Position numbers and translations under genes: made by a program. Positions 26,956-35,337 of a stretch of 64,000 nt of DNA are shown one piece after another; the first letter of the stretch is position 1, and every line of letters starts with the position of its first letter. The stretch is from Leptothoe kymatousa TAU-MAC 1615 (lineage in GTDB: Bacteria; Cyanobacteriota; Cyanobacteriia; Phormidesmidales; Phormidesmidaceae). A model generated the notes under the pieces. It did not search any database and was not told the DNA's origin. It saw nothing but the letters and a program-made list of their open reading frames with translations. The stretch is taken from contig NZ_JADOER010000015.1 of assembly GCF_018739865.1 (NCBI RefSeq), positions 1-64,000 on the forward strand. Reading direction: 5' to 3'.

Positions 26956-28554
26956 CTACAGCTGTCGCTCCACCTCCAATGGCTGGCCCGAGGCAAGCGC
27001 CGTCATTTCACCGGTGAGATCTTTCCAGGGCTGCAGTTGCCCTGTTTGGAATGTACGGCTCATGACAACATAAATTGAGGTTTGGTCGCTACCGATGCCA
27101 GCGGCCAGCACATTTTTCCAACCGCTGGTGGCCACTAAGCGATCCTTTAGCTGCCAGTGGTCACCCTGCCATTGGAAGCTGCGCTGGAACCGGAAAGGAG
27201 CATCGTTCTTGCCGGTGATCAACATTTTCTGCAACAGCTTGCGGATCAGGTTGGGGAAGAATCGCCCCACCGTTAACATCACCACCCGCAAAATCATTAA
27301 ATTCAAGGGCGTCATTTGTTTTTGTTTGGCCCAGCCCAACGGCCCTTCGATGGTGATGGCGTCGTCTTGAATGTCGTATTGGTAATCGCCCACCAGGTGA
27401 CCAACGGCGTTTTTGACTTTGCCGCTGTCTTTTACCTGCAGTGAGAACTGGGTGTCGGAAAGGACGAGTTTGTTCTGGCGGAAGAACTTAAAGGCCCCGC
27501 CTTTGTTGAGGGCCAGGTAGAGTTTGGTGTCGCCTCGCTGGTCGATGAGGATGCGGGCATTGGGAAACCACACGCGGCCCTCGTGGGGGGGCTTTGTGGG
27601 GGGACGCACATCGACAAAGTCCTGCCAGGTGAGTAGGTAGTTCCAGGTGTGGTGGCCGACAATGTGGTCGTCGGCATAGCAAGAGCCGCAGCCATTGGCC
27701 AACCCTTTGAGAAACCGATCGTTGATGCTGAGGGCTTCGGGCATCCAGCGGCCCACTAGCTCAAACCCGTGGGGGAAATAGTTGTAGGTGTTGCGGCTGG
27801 TGTATTCGCCGCCGTAGGAACCGTCGGGGTGGACAAAGTGACTGGCCAATCGCACGCCGTTTGCGATCGCATCCCGCAATCGGTCGTCTTTGCGATCGCC
27901 CAGGTCATACACCCGCGCCAAACAGGCAATGGTTAAGGTGTGGTACCCCGGATCGCAGCCCTCATACTCCTGGAACCAGCCTTCCGAATTTTGCCAGGAC
28001 AGCACCTGTTCCAACCGTTGTTGAATCGCCCCCTGCCACTTTTGGGTATTGAGCACCCGCGAGGCCATTTCTAAACAGAGCACAATCAAGGCCTGGTGGT
28101 TGGTTAAGCGACCGCTTTCCTGGTGATGGGCCAACCAATCTGCCCGGGTTTCAAAGAATTTTAGGGCCCGCTGATTGTCTAGCTTAAGGAGACGGTAGCT
28201 TTCCAAACAGGCCAACAGTGAAAACGCCGCCGCCCCGCCCGCCCGCTCAAAGGGAAAATAATCGTCGCAGGAGCCATCGGGGTGGGCGCTTTTCGCCGCA
28301 AACTCAATGCCCGCCTCGACCCAGGCCTTAATATTGGGCTGCTGGTGATAGGGATTGTCCGGCAGGGGCATGGCATATACCAGGGCCAGGGGCCACACAA
28401 ACTCCTGGGACATGCCGCTGGGAAAATCAATGATTTTGTACTGCCAATAGTTGCGGTCAAAGCAGCCGTAGTTGGGACTGTGGGGGTTGCGGTCCTGCAG
28501 CGTCAGAATTTTAGGAATCTGATCTAGGGCGGCTTTGGCAAATAGGTCTTTCAT
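26956..28554 (-). CDS. Putative alpha/alpha-toroid glycan-related protein
   Basis: 532 residues, family not firmly recognised. Residues ~1-320 are helical with repeated Gly/Trp/His motifs (HPDGSCDDYFPFERAGGAAA, FVHPDGSYGGEYTSRNTYNY), as in (alpha/alpha)6 toroids of lyases and glycosidases. Residues ~335-530 are beta-rich (ILIDQRGDTKLYLALNKGG, DAITIEGPLGWAK), resembling the C-terminal sandwich of heparinase II/III-type enzymes. Asp, Glu, His and Tyr residues concentrated in these motifs could be catalytic. There is no signal peptide, so it would act in the cytoplasm. It lies between the flippase-like and GT2 genes, hinting at a role on an oligosaccharide intermediate. Confidence 0.7.
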   Translation of the reverse strand: MKDLFAKAALDQIPKILTLQDRNPHSPNYGCFDRNYWQYKIIDFPSGMSQEFVWPLALVYAMPLPDNPYHQQPNIKAWVEAGIEFAAKSAHPDGSCDDYFPFERAGGAAAFSLLACLESYRLLKLDNQRALKFFETRADWLAHHQESGRLTNHQALIVLCLEMASRVLNTQKWQGAIQQRLEQVLSWQNSEGWFQEYEGCDPGYHTLTIACLARVYDLGDRKDDRLRDAIANGVRLASHFVHPDGSYGGEYTSRNTYNYFPHGFELVGRWMPEALSINDRFLKGLANGCGSCYADDHIVGHHTWNYLLTWQDFVDVRPPTKPPHEGRVWFPNARILIDQRGDTKLYLALNKGGAFKFFRQNKLVLSDTQFSLQVKDSGKVKNAVGHLVGDYQYDIQDDAITIEGPLGWAKQKQMTPLNLMILRVVMLTVGRFFPNLIRKLLQKMLITGKNDAPFRFQRSFQWQGDHWQLKDRLVATSGWKNVLAAGIGSDQTSIYVVMSRTFQTGQLQPWKDLTGEMTALASGQPLEVERQL

Positions 28555-28561
28555 TGGTAGA

Positions 28562-28592
28562 GGGAATGGGGGGTAGGGTGGGCACGGCCCAC
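28562..28592 (+). repeat. G-rich 30-bp dispersed repeat, copy 2
   Basis: Contains GGGTGGGCACGGCCCAC, differing from copy 1 (26900) by one extra G and one substitution. The GTGGGC/GCCCAC hairpin is perfect here. Confidence 0.8.
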
Positions 28593-28639
28593 TAGCTGGA
28601 AGACTCGGGCTATCGGGCAGGTATGGCCCGCCCCAAGAA

Positions 28640-29626
28640 TTACGACCGCATCTCTTTTTTGCGGGTCATTTTCACATGGTCCTCAATTTCGGCACGGCGC
28701 AGCCGCAGTTGAATATCTTCTAGCAATTTACGGTTCGCCGACATTAAATCGGCCATCAGCCCAAAGATCCAGCACTGCACCCCAATCAAAATTAGGATGG
28801 CGGACAAAATCAAACTGGGCACGTGGCTGCGGCCGGTTTGTTCAAACGTTGTCACGTACAGCCAAATCCATCGCACCCCGATTAAGGTGCCGAAGCTGAG
28901 GGGAATCGCTCCCAAAATTGTGAAAAAGGATAGCGGACGATAGGTGACAAAAATGCGCAAAATGGTGAACAACGACCGCTGCACATAGGACGCAATACTT
29001 TTGACCAGCCGGGAGGGCCGTAGATAGCCGTTGGTGCGAATGGGCACCGATGCCACCGCCATGCCCTTTTGGCCCGCTTGAATAATGGTTTCTAGGGTGT
29101 AGGTGTATTCGTTAAAGACATTTAGCTGCATGGCGGCGTCGCGGCTGATGGCGCGAAACCCGCTGGGGGCATCGGCAACGGGGGTTTTGCTGGCCATTCG
29201 TACGGCCCAGCTCCCCAGCCGCTGCAGCATTTTTTTAATGGGCGAAAAGTGCTTGATTTCCATGATGGGGCGTTCTCCCACCACAATTTCGGCACTGCCA
29301 TTGACGATGGGCTCAATCAGTTTGGGGATATCTGCCGCACAGTACTGATTGTCCGCATCGGTATTGACAATGATGTCGGCACCGGCCTTGAGGCAGGCGT
29401 CTAAACCGGCCATGAACCCCCGCGCTAGACCTTGATTGTGGTCAAAGTTGACGATGTGGTCCACGCCCCATTCCTTGGCCACATCCACCGTGCGATCCAT
29501 GCTGCCGTCGTTGATGATTAACCACTCTACGGTGTCCACACCGGCTACTTGGCGCGGCAGTTCCGAAAGGGTGACCCCCAGGGTGTTTTCTTCGTTGTAA
29601 CAGGGAATTTGAATAATCAGTTTCAT
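28640..29626 (-). CDS. Glycosyltransferase family 2, DPM1-like, membrane anchored
   Basis: 328 residues. GT-A fold: IQIPCYNEENTLGVTL at the start, WLIINDGSMDRTVDVAKEW, HNQGLARGFMAGLDACL, and NTDADNQYCAADIPKL with the metal-binding DxD. DAPSGFRAISRDAAMQ follows in the acceptor region. Two C-terminal membrane helices (FFTILGAIPLSFGTLIGVRW and SLILSAILILIGVQCWIFGL) anchor it. Relatives make dolichyl- or undecaprenyl-phosphate-linked sugars, which fits the adjacent GT39-like enzyme that could use such a donor. It is part of the leftward glycan cluster. Confidence 0.9.
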   Translation of the reverse strand: MKLIIQIPCYNEENTLGVTLSELPRQVAGVDTVEWLIINDGSMDRTVDVAKEWGVDHIVNFDHNQGLARGFMAGLDACLKAGADIIVNTDADNQYCAADIPKLIEPIVNGSAEIVVGERPIMEIKHFSPIKKMLQRLGSWAVRMASKTPVADAPSGFRAISRDAAMQLNVFNEYTYTLETIIQAGQKGMAVASVPIRTNGYLRPSRLVKSIASYVQRSLFTILRIFVTYRPLSFFTILGAIPLSFGTLIGVRWIWLYVTTFEQTGRSHVPSLILSAILILIGVQCWIFGLMADLMSANRKLLEDIQLRLRRAEIEDHVKMTRKKEMRS

Positions 29627-29752
29627 GGAAGTTTGTATGGGCCGGGGCGAGGGTTAGGTGTTTATATAGCGAGGGTTTGGGCGATGGCTAAGAGCTATCA
29701 GGTCGGCAGCTTAGCGTTAGCGACATGCCGCAGATTGGCAATGCCGATTACA

Positions 29753-31288
29753 TTAAAAGTCAATTTGGGTTGATTTTAGCCGAATGGGTGGATTCAACCC
29801 GGTCTGCCAGCTGTAGCGCAGTAGCCACAACCCCAGGCTGACCATCAATAGCGCGATCGCAATACCAATCCAGGTGGGAATGCCCGCCACCGGCAAAAAC
29901 CACCACCACACCGCCACAATTCGCAGCAGTTCTGACGTAACCAACTGCCCCGGCGGCGGCGGCGCCCCCACATTGCTAAAAATCTCCTGCACTGGCGTAC
30001 TAAAGGCATCCGCCAGCTGCCGTCCCGCCGCCGCCCAGAGATTAAAAATCGGCGCCTGGGCCGGTGGGGCATCCCACAGGGACACGGTTTGCATCAAAAT
30101 AGCCGTGCTCTCGTCGGCAAGTTCGGCAAAATACCGTTGGTAGTACACCACCAGGGTGGGGGCATTCACTAAAAATCCCAGAATAATTAACCCCACAGCG
30201 GGCATGTGCCAGCGTTTACCCAGCAGCCCCACCGCCACCATCAAAGCGGGAATAATCGGCACCAAAAAACGCGGACCCCAATTCCAACCATTGAAGGCCC
30301 AGCCGCTATGGAGTAGCCAAAAGGCCGCCACAATGCCCCCCAGGGCGACAAATTCTAGTTTGCGCCGCTGCCACAGTACCCACAGCCCCCCTAGGGCCAA
30401 AAGCGTGGGGGGGCAATACCAAAACATACCGCCGCCGCTGCCGGGGCTAATCCACTGGCCCAAGGCCCGCAGCAAAAAGCCATCAAACCCGAGCTGCGAC
30501 GTATCTTGCCCCGAGGACGTAAAGCTGCCAAACCGCACATAGTTATAGGCCAGGTAGAGGCCAACGCCCACCACCGTACCGATGCATGGCGCCAGGACCC
30601 GCTCCCAGCTGTAGCGCTTGAGTAAAAAATAAAAGGCCACAATCGGCCCCAAAAGAATGCCGGCCGGTTTGGCCGCAATGGCTAACGCAGCCAATAGCCC
30701 GGTGCACCAGTGCTCCCAGCGGGTGGTGCCAAAGGCCACATAAAGACAAAGGGTAATGATAAAGCCGAGCAGCGGTTCGGCGAAAAATTCCCTGGCATAG
30801 ACCAAGGCCGTGGTGCCAAAGGCATAGCCCAACGCCGCCACAAAAGCACCGCGCCGCTGCCCCCCCAGCCGTAGGGTCAAACCATAGACCAAAACCGCCG
30901 TTGCTGCCGTCAGCAAAATGTTTAGCACCAACCCACAGGTACCTGCGGTGTATTGCAGCGGTAAGTTTAAGGCATTGCCTACGGTCAGGCCGACCCAGAC
31001 GAAGGGGGTCGCCATCACCGGCAACAGCGGATAGCGGATGGAATAGAACTGCCCATCGGGGCCCTGTATGCCACCCGCGCCCTCCGGGATGGAAAAATTT
31101 CCTTTTTCGATCAATGAGCGGGACATGTGGAGCATGTCGGTGCCGTCTAAGCCCCAAATCCCCGGTTTTAGAAAGGCTAGATAGATCAAGCAAACTGCCA
31201 GAAACAAGGCAATGGCCGGCAGTCCAAAAATCGGACGCAGCTCTTTCGATGGGTCCTGTCCCTGGACATTCATACTCAGTTTTATCAA
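29753..31288 (-). CDS. Polyprenyl-phosphate-dependent glycosyltransferase, GT39/ArnT-like
   Basis: 511 residues with about 11 membrane helices. The first luminal loop carries GIWGLDGTDMLHMSRSL with the acidic residue expected near the active site. VYAREFFAEPLLGFIITLCL follows the family pattern (R-E-F-x-E-P), and NGWNWGPRFLVPIIPALMV marks the later transmembrane block. Such enzymes move a sugar from a polyprenyl phosphate to lipid, protein or glycan outside the membrane. The start could also be the ATG five codons later. Its neighbour, the DPM1-like GT2, could supply the donor. Confidence 0.82.
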   Translation of the reverse strand: MIKLSMNVQGQDPSKELRPIFGLPAIALFLAVCLIYLAFLKPGIWGLDGTDMLHMSRSLIEKGNFSIPEGAGGIQGPDGQFYSIRYPLLPVMATPFVWVGLTVGNALNLPLQYTAGTCGLVLNILLTAATAVLVYGLTLRLGGQRRGAFVAALGYAFGTTALVYAREFFAEPLLGFIITLCLYVAFGTTRWEHWCTGLLAALAIAAKPAGILLGPIVAFYFLLKRYSWERVLAPCIGTVVGVGLYLAYNYVRFGSFTSSGQDTSQLGFDGFLLRALGQWISPGSGGGMFWYCPPTLLALGGLWVLWQRRKLEFVALGGIVAAFWLLHSGWAFNGWNWGPRFLVPIIPALMVAVGLLGKRWHMPAVGLIILGFLVNAPTLVVYYQRYFAELADESTAILMQTVSLWDAPPAQAPIFNLWAAAGRQLADAFSTPVQEIFSNVGAPPPPGQLVTSELLRIVAVWWWFLPVAGIPTWIGIAIALLMVSLGLWLLRYSWQTGLNPPIRLKSTQIDF

Positions 31289-31404
31289 CGGCGACTTGTC
31301 TATCCCATAGTGCCCGCTGCCTTCGTGCTAAACAGCAGTTTCCCCTCCGTTTTTATTAAATTCAATTGATACTGTGAAGGAATGCGATGCTGCCAGGGGG
31401 ATTC

Positions 31405-32166
31405 CTACTGGTCTTGCCAAAGCGCAATGCCCCCCAGTAGCCCCAATCGATTGGACACGATTTGGGCATTTTCCGGGAGCTTGAAGGTGATGTTTTTGGT
31501 TTCACCGCCGCCGATGTAGAGGCGATCGTAGTTAAACAGATGGTCCAAGGATTCCATGGCCTTTTCCAGGCGTCGGTTCCACTTTTCTTTGCCCGCTTTT
31601 TCTAGGGCGGCACGGCCGAGCTGCTCTTCGTAGGTTTGGTTCTTGCGGAAGCGGTGGTGGGCCATTTCCAAATTGGGGACTAAATGGCCGTTGACAAACA
31701 GGGCAGAGCCAAAGCCGGTGCCCAGGGTCACCACCATTTCCACCCCCTCACCAGAAATAGCCCCAAAGCCTTGAATGTCGGCATCATTTGCCGCTTTCAC
31801 CGGGCAGTTGAGCTGCTGGGCCAAGGTGTCAGCCAGGGGATAGCCAATCCATTTTTTGTCGAGGTTGACGGCGGTGTGGGTAATGCCGTGGCGCACCACC
31901 CCCGGAAACCCTACGGAAACTCGGTCAAAGGCGGGCTGGGTGGTGGCCAGCTTTGCGATCGCATCGATGACGGCTTCTGGGGTGGCAGGCTTAGGCGTTT
32001 TCAGCCGTTCCCGCTCCCCTAAGGGCTGCCCCTGGGCGTCCAGCAGCATGACCTTAATGCCGCTGCCGCCGATGTCAACCGCTAACGTCGTCACGGTTTG
32101 GGTGTGCTCAGACTGGTTTTGAGAATTATCCATGGGCTGAGTGGCAGGTTGCTTCGCAGTCAGCAT
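31405..32166 (-). CDS. ROK-family polyphosphate glucokinase-like protein
   Basis: 253 residues. The ATP/polyP phosphate loop is LAVDIGGSGIKVMLLDAQG (residues ~27-45). The sugar-binding block is KAANDADIQGFGAISGEG with the catalytic Asp, and the second phosphate motif is VTLGTGFGSALFVNG. The short length, absence of the ROK zinc CxCGxxGC motif and the IGGGETKNI segment near the end agree with polyphosphate glucokinases, which make glucose-6-phosphate using polyphosphate or ATP. Phosphoryl-donor preference cannot be read from sequence. An alternative start is the ATG at residue 12. Confidence 0.85.
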   Translation of the reverse strand: MLTAKQPATQPMDNSQNQSEHTQTVTTLAVDIGGSGIKVMLLDAQGQPLGERERLKTPKPATPEAVIDAIAKLATTQPAFDRVSVGFPGVVRHGITHTAVNLDKKWIGYPLADTLAQQLNCPVKAANDADIQGFGAISGEGVEMVVTLGTGFGSALFVNGHLVPNLEMAHHRFRKNQTYEEQLGRAALEKAGKEKWNRRLEKAMESLDHLFNYDRLYIGGGETKNITFKLPENAQIVSNRLGLLGGIALWQDQ

Positions 32167-32228
32167 AAAAGCTCCTTAGGTCGTGTAAACCGGATCACAA
32201 AAGGATATCTTCCCCATTCTGCCTGTCA

Positions 32229-33035
32229 TTATTCTTGCCAGCGCTGGGGTGGTTCGAACCGATAAATTTCTTCCAAAACTGTTACCCAACCCGCCGCCAC
32301 CTGGGCCAAGATTTTTTTGCCCTTTTCCGCTGTAGCCACGGTGGCATCCCCCACAACGCCACTTTTAGAAATGTCACGGGTGCTCCAGCCAAACGGCAGG
32401 GCCCCTTCCAAACTCAATAGTCCATCCTTTTGTTTAGGCGGATACTCCTTCAGAGCCTTATCCATCTTGACCTGGTCTGGCAAAATAGCCAGCATGGCGC
32501 TGGTTTCCGCATCTCCAGCATGGATGCCGTGGTCCCGCTCTTGAGGACTGAGCAGCTCTCCCACCTGGTGGGGGACATTCCACACAAAATGGGGAAATAG
32601 CCAAAAATCGGGGCGCTGCTGGTGCATGTCCCGAGCGGCAATCTCCAACACCTGGGGTTGCCCGCCGTGGGAATTTAACAGCACCAGCTTACGAAATCCA
32701 GCCCGATAGACACTTTCCGCCACATCCATCAGCACCGTCACCAAGGTGGTTGCCGATAGGGTAATCGTGCCTGGAAACCCCCAATGTTCATTGGATTTGC
32801 CATAGTACAGAGGGGGCAAACAGTAGACCGGAATTGAGGGGTCTAGCTGCTCCAATGCCTGTCCAATCACCGCCATACCCAGGGCTGCATCCACCGCTAG
32901 GGGCAAGTGGGGACCATGTTGCTCAATGGCACCCACCGGTTGCACAATGACCACCTTGTTCTTGTCGACCATTTGGTCAATATCCTGCCAGGTGAGGTAA
33001 GGATAAAACCGCTGGGGGGGAATCGTTTGATGCAT
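32229..33035 (-). CDS. Creatininase family amidohydrolase
   Basis: 268 residues. Metal-binding blocks of the creatininase fold are present: VGAIEQHGPHLPLAVDAALG (E, H and D ligands), LNSHGGQPQVLEIAARD, and HAGDAETSAMLAI with the E ligand. Family members hydrolyse creatinine, N-formyl or other cyclic amides, including flavin and mycofactocin precursors. Which one applies here is unknown. It is the upstream-most gene of the leftward glycan/ROK run, 62 bases before the ROK gene, but its connection to sugar metabolism is only positional. Confidence 0.9.
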   Translation of the reverse strand: MHQTIPPQRFYPYLTWQDIDQMVDKNKVVIVQPVGAIEQHGPHLPLAVDAALGMAVIGQALEQLDPSIPVYCLPPLYYGKSNEHWGFPGTITLSATTLVTVLMDVAESVYRAGFRKLVLLNSHGGQPQVLEIAARDMHQQRPDFWLFPHFVWNVPHQVGELLSPQERDHGIHAGDAETSAMLAILPDQVKMDKALKEYPPKQKDGLLSLEGALPFGWSTRDISKSGVVGDATVATAEKGKKILAQVAAGWVTVLEEIYRFEPPQRWQE

Positions 33036-33236
33036 AGTTATGCCTAGGTACCGATTGAAGAGCGAAACCTAATAAGATTGCAGGCGATTAACCATACATC
33101 TCCTAGCCACATCGCTCAGTATCGCTCAATTAAATATCTGTAGCTGTTTTTTTAGACAGGTATTTGTCAGAATACCCGTCATTCTTAAATTAGGACGCGC
33201 TCAATGTCCAATCTCAAAAAAAAGAACCATAAACTG

Positions 33237-33277
33237 TTGACAGTCCAAAATAGTTTCTGTATATTTAGATACAGAAA
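33237..33277 (+). promoter_or_regulatory. Sigma70-type promoter with overlapping NtcA-type site
   Basis: TTGACA (33237-33242), a 17-base spacer, then TATATT (33260-33265). Over the -10 lies GTA-N8-TAC (33259-33272), the NtcA consensus, inside a larger palindrome TTTCTGTAT-N6-ATACAGAAA (33254-33277). A site covering the -10 predicts repression by NtcA, as known for gifA and gifB. Confidence 0.82.
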
Positions 33278-33279
33278 TG

Positions 33280-33386
33280 AAAACGTTCATTCCTCTCCGG
33301 ATTAATTGCATCTACCGGTTGCCATTGGTCCAGTCAGGAACGGAAGTAGGAAGGGGGGCTGTGCCTCCGGACCGAAGGAACGCGCC
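33280..33386 (+). promoter_or_regulatory. Glutamine riboswitch (glnA RNA motif)
   Basis: The outer helix pairs CGTTC (33284-33288) with GAACG (33378-33382), and CCGG (33297-33300) with CCGG (33367-33370). Signature strings of the cyanobacterial glnA motif are CGTTCA at the 5' side, CGGAAGTAGG (33341-33350) in the core, and CGAAGGAACGCGCC at the 3' side. It lies in the leader of the DUF4278 gene, whose start is 45 bases further on. Known members bind L-glutamine. Confidence 0.88.
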
Positions 33387-33430
33387 TCATCTTAACTCTC
33401 TACGCTACTGAATTTAAGGAGGCGAAATCC

Positions 33431-33601
33431 ATGCAACTGTCTTACCGTGGAGTTAAATATACTGTTCCCCAGCGCAACGTAACTGTGGAAGATGGCGATA
33501 CTGCTTGCTATCGCGGCGCATCTTACCGAGTCAAAAAAGCTGTGGGAGCTGCCCATAGCACCATTAGTGGTTTAAGATATCGCGGCGCTCAAGTTCGCTA
33601 A
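33431..33601 (+). CDS. DUF4278 small protein under glutamine/NtcA control
   Basis: 56 residues beginning MQLSYRGVKYTVPQRN and containing CYRGASYRVKK and a terminal GLRYRGAQVR; the repeated YRG motifs are the DUF4278 signature. The RBS AAGGAGG (33416-33422) is strong and well spaced from the ATG. The protein is basic and has no membrane helix. Its leader carries a glutamine riboswitch and its promoter an NtcA-type site over the -10, so I infer synthesis when glutamine is high and NtcA is inactive. A role as a nitrogen-status effector protein, analogous to glutamine-synthetase inactivating factors, is plausible but unproven. Confidence 0.9.
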   Translation: MQLSYRGVKYTVPQRNVTVEDGDTACYRGASYRVKKAVGAAHSTISGLRYRGAQVR

Positions 33602-33668
33602 GATTCTATTTAATGTCTAGATCAATAGATTAGGCGTAAGCCTCTTTTGGTCCGCATGTCTTTTTATT

Positions 33669-33697
33669 AGCCCCCTTTCTTCGGTAAGGGGGCTTTT
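33669..33697 (+). terminator. Intrinsic terminator of the DUF4278 transcript
   Basis: AGCCCCCTT pairs with AAGGGGGCT around an 8-base loop and is followed by TTTTT. A smaller AGGC-GTAA-GCCT-CTTTT hairpin lies about 35 bases earlier. Confidence 0.92.
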
Positions 33698-33863
33698 TTG
33701 TGGGAATCCCCCCGGCCTCATTTCGTTGACGCGCTTGCCTTATTCCCTGGAATCAGCAACAGATTTTATTATTTTGAACGCGCTACAACATTCTAAAAAA
33801 CCTATCCTGTAGCAGTTCTGCGGTTTTTGCTTTGCTGGGGTATTATTCTGAGAGCAGTCATTC

Positions 33864-35156
33864 TTGTACTTTGTGCTCTCTTTTTTGGCAGGTTTATCAA
33901 TCGGATTATTCTGTCTGTTGGTTACCCGTCTGCGCTCCGGTGCAAGGCGTAAGGCTTTGCTTGAGCGATTTAGCATTGAACCAGAAGCCCAATTTTTTTC
34001 CTACGAGGCTCAGATTGCCAGCGCAATCTCCAGCCAGTCGTCTACTCTGAACGACTTACAGGCCGAGGTAAATGACATTAATGGGGTACTACAGCGGGCC
34101 CCCATGGGGTATCTGAAGGTAGATCAAGAAAATCGGTTGTTATGGTGTAATGCGAAGGCCAGGTACCTACTGGGCATTGAACAGGTAGATTACGATGCCC
34201 CCAGGCTGCTATTGGCCATTGCCCGTTCCTATGAATTAGATCAGCTGGTAGAACAAACTCGCACCACCCAAACGGACTGTAAAAAAGATTGGACATTTCG
34301 TTCTATTTCGCCCGATCCGGCCCACGCATTGGAGCGTCCGGCCTATCCCCTCAGTGGCTATGGCATTCCTCTGCGCCAGGGAAATGTGGGTGTGTTTTTA
34401 GAAAATCGACAGGAAGCCGTGATGTTAGCGCAGCAGCGCGATCGCTGGACCTCTGATGTCGCCCACGAACTAAAAACCCCCCTCACCTCTATTCGACTGG
34501 TGGGGGAAACCCTGCGCAACCGTATCGATCCCGCCCTGGTCACCTGGGCGGATCGGCTCCTGCGGGAGGTCAATCGGCTCAGTGCCTTGGTGGATGACAT
34601 GCTCAGCCTGAGTCATTTAGAACAGCAGCCACCCCAGCGCTTGGAAGATACGGATCTCGTCAAGCTGATTTACCAGGCTTGGCAGAGTTTGGAGCCCCAG
34701 GCCAAACTACACGATAAAAATCTGGAGTATCTCGGACCAGACTGTGCCATTGCCGCTTTAAATCGGGGGTTGGCCTATCGCATGGTGCTCAACCTGTTGG
34801 ATAACGCCCTCAAATATAGCCCTGCCAATCAGACCATCTATGCCAAAATCCAGACGGCATCCCAAGGGACGATGGCCGGTCTACAGTTGGATGTATTTGA
34901 CTGTGGTTCGGGGTTTTTAGAAAAGGACTTGCCCTTTGTCTTTGACCGTTTTTATCGTTCTGATAAATCCCGTACTCGGTCGGATACAAACGAAAATGGC
35001 ACGGGGCTGGGCCTATCCATAGTGCATAAAATCGTTGAGTTTCATCGGGGCACAGTCCAAGCCCAAAACCACCCTGACACTGGTGGCGCTTGGTTAAAAA
35101 TATGGCTACCCAAAAAACTCACCACATCAGATATGGACTATAGTGTGTCAGAGTAA
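33864..35156 (+). CDS. sphS: SphS/PhoR-like sensor histidine kinase
   Basis: About 430 residues from a TTG at 33864; no ATG occurs before the hydrophobic N-terminus (YFVLSFLAGLSIGLFCLLV), so a non-ATG start is required. A PAS-like domain follows (residues ~70-165, QRAPMGYLKVDQENRLLWCN). Then HisKA with SDVAHELKTPLTSIRLVGE, N box LLDNALKYSP, G1 VFDCGSGFLEKD and G2 ENGTGLGLSI. The overall order and sequence match SphS, the phosphate-limitation sensor of cyanobacteria. The partner regulator sphR is not adjacent. Confidence in the kinase is high; the phosphate assignment is moderate. Confidence 0.8.
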   Translation: MYFVLSFLAGLSIGLFCLLVTRLRSGARRKALLERFSIEPEAQFFSYEAQIASAISSQSSTLNDLQAEVNDINGVLQRAPMGYLKVDQENRLLWCNAKARYLLGIEQVDYDAPRLLLAIARSYELDQLVEQTRTTQTDCKKDWTFRSISPDPAHALERPAYPLSGYGIPLRQGNVGVFLENRQEAVMLAQQRDRWTSDVAHELKTPLTSIRLVGETLRNRIDPALVTWADRLLREVNRLSALVDDMLSLSHLEQQPPQRLEDTDLVKLIYQAWQSLEPQAKLHDKNLEYLGPDCAIAALNRGLAYRMVLNLLDNALKYSPANQTIYAKIQTASQGTMAGLQLDVFDCGSGFLEKDLPFVFDRFYRSDKSRTRSDTNENGTGLGLSIVHKIVEFHRGTVQAQNHPDTGGAWLKIWLPKKLTTSDMDYSVSE

Positions 35157-35239
35157 CGAGTTTCCTACGTAGAATTGCGGAAACTATATTTAAATTGCCT
35201 GATTTGTAGGTGCGAGGTTGTGTATAGGTAAGTGTAAAA

Positions 35240-35293
35240 ATTGATATGGCATGCACCATTGATATGGCGTTCACCATTGATATGACATTCACC
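35240..35293 (+). repeat. Three 18-bp tandem direct repeats
   Basis: Consensus ATTGATATGRCRTTCACC, three adjacent units differing at 2-3 positions, ending 44 bases before the start of the pseudouridine synthase. The first and third units are also imperfectly palindromic around ATAT. It is a possible array of operator sites. Confidence 0.92.
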
Positions 35294-35337
35294 TAAAGTT
35301 TATTGTTCACGGTTTGAATTTGTAGGTTAATTAGCGT

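Noticed and set aside
30543..31193. 216-codon leftward frame inside the GT39-like gene
   Set aside because: A frame-shifted, low-complexity shadow; the GT39-like frame has clear family motifs.
32243..32265. tRNA T-loop-like GGTTCGAACC
   Set aside because: It lies inside the creatininase coding sequence, and no cloverleaf can be drawn.
33284..33386. Possible small SRP RNA
   Set aside because: GTCAGG and a GGAA loop gave a first impression of 4.5S RNA, but the CGTTCA, CGGAAGTAGG and GAAGGAACGCGCC strings with the paired ends fit the glutamine riboswitch better.
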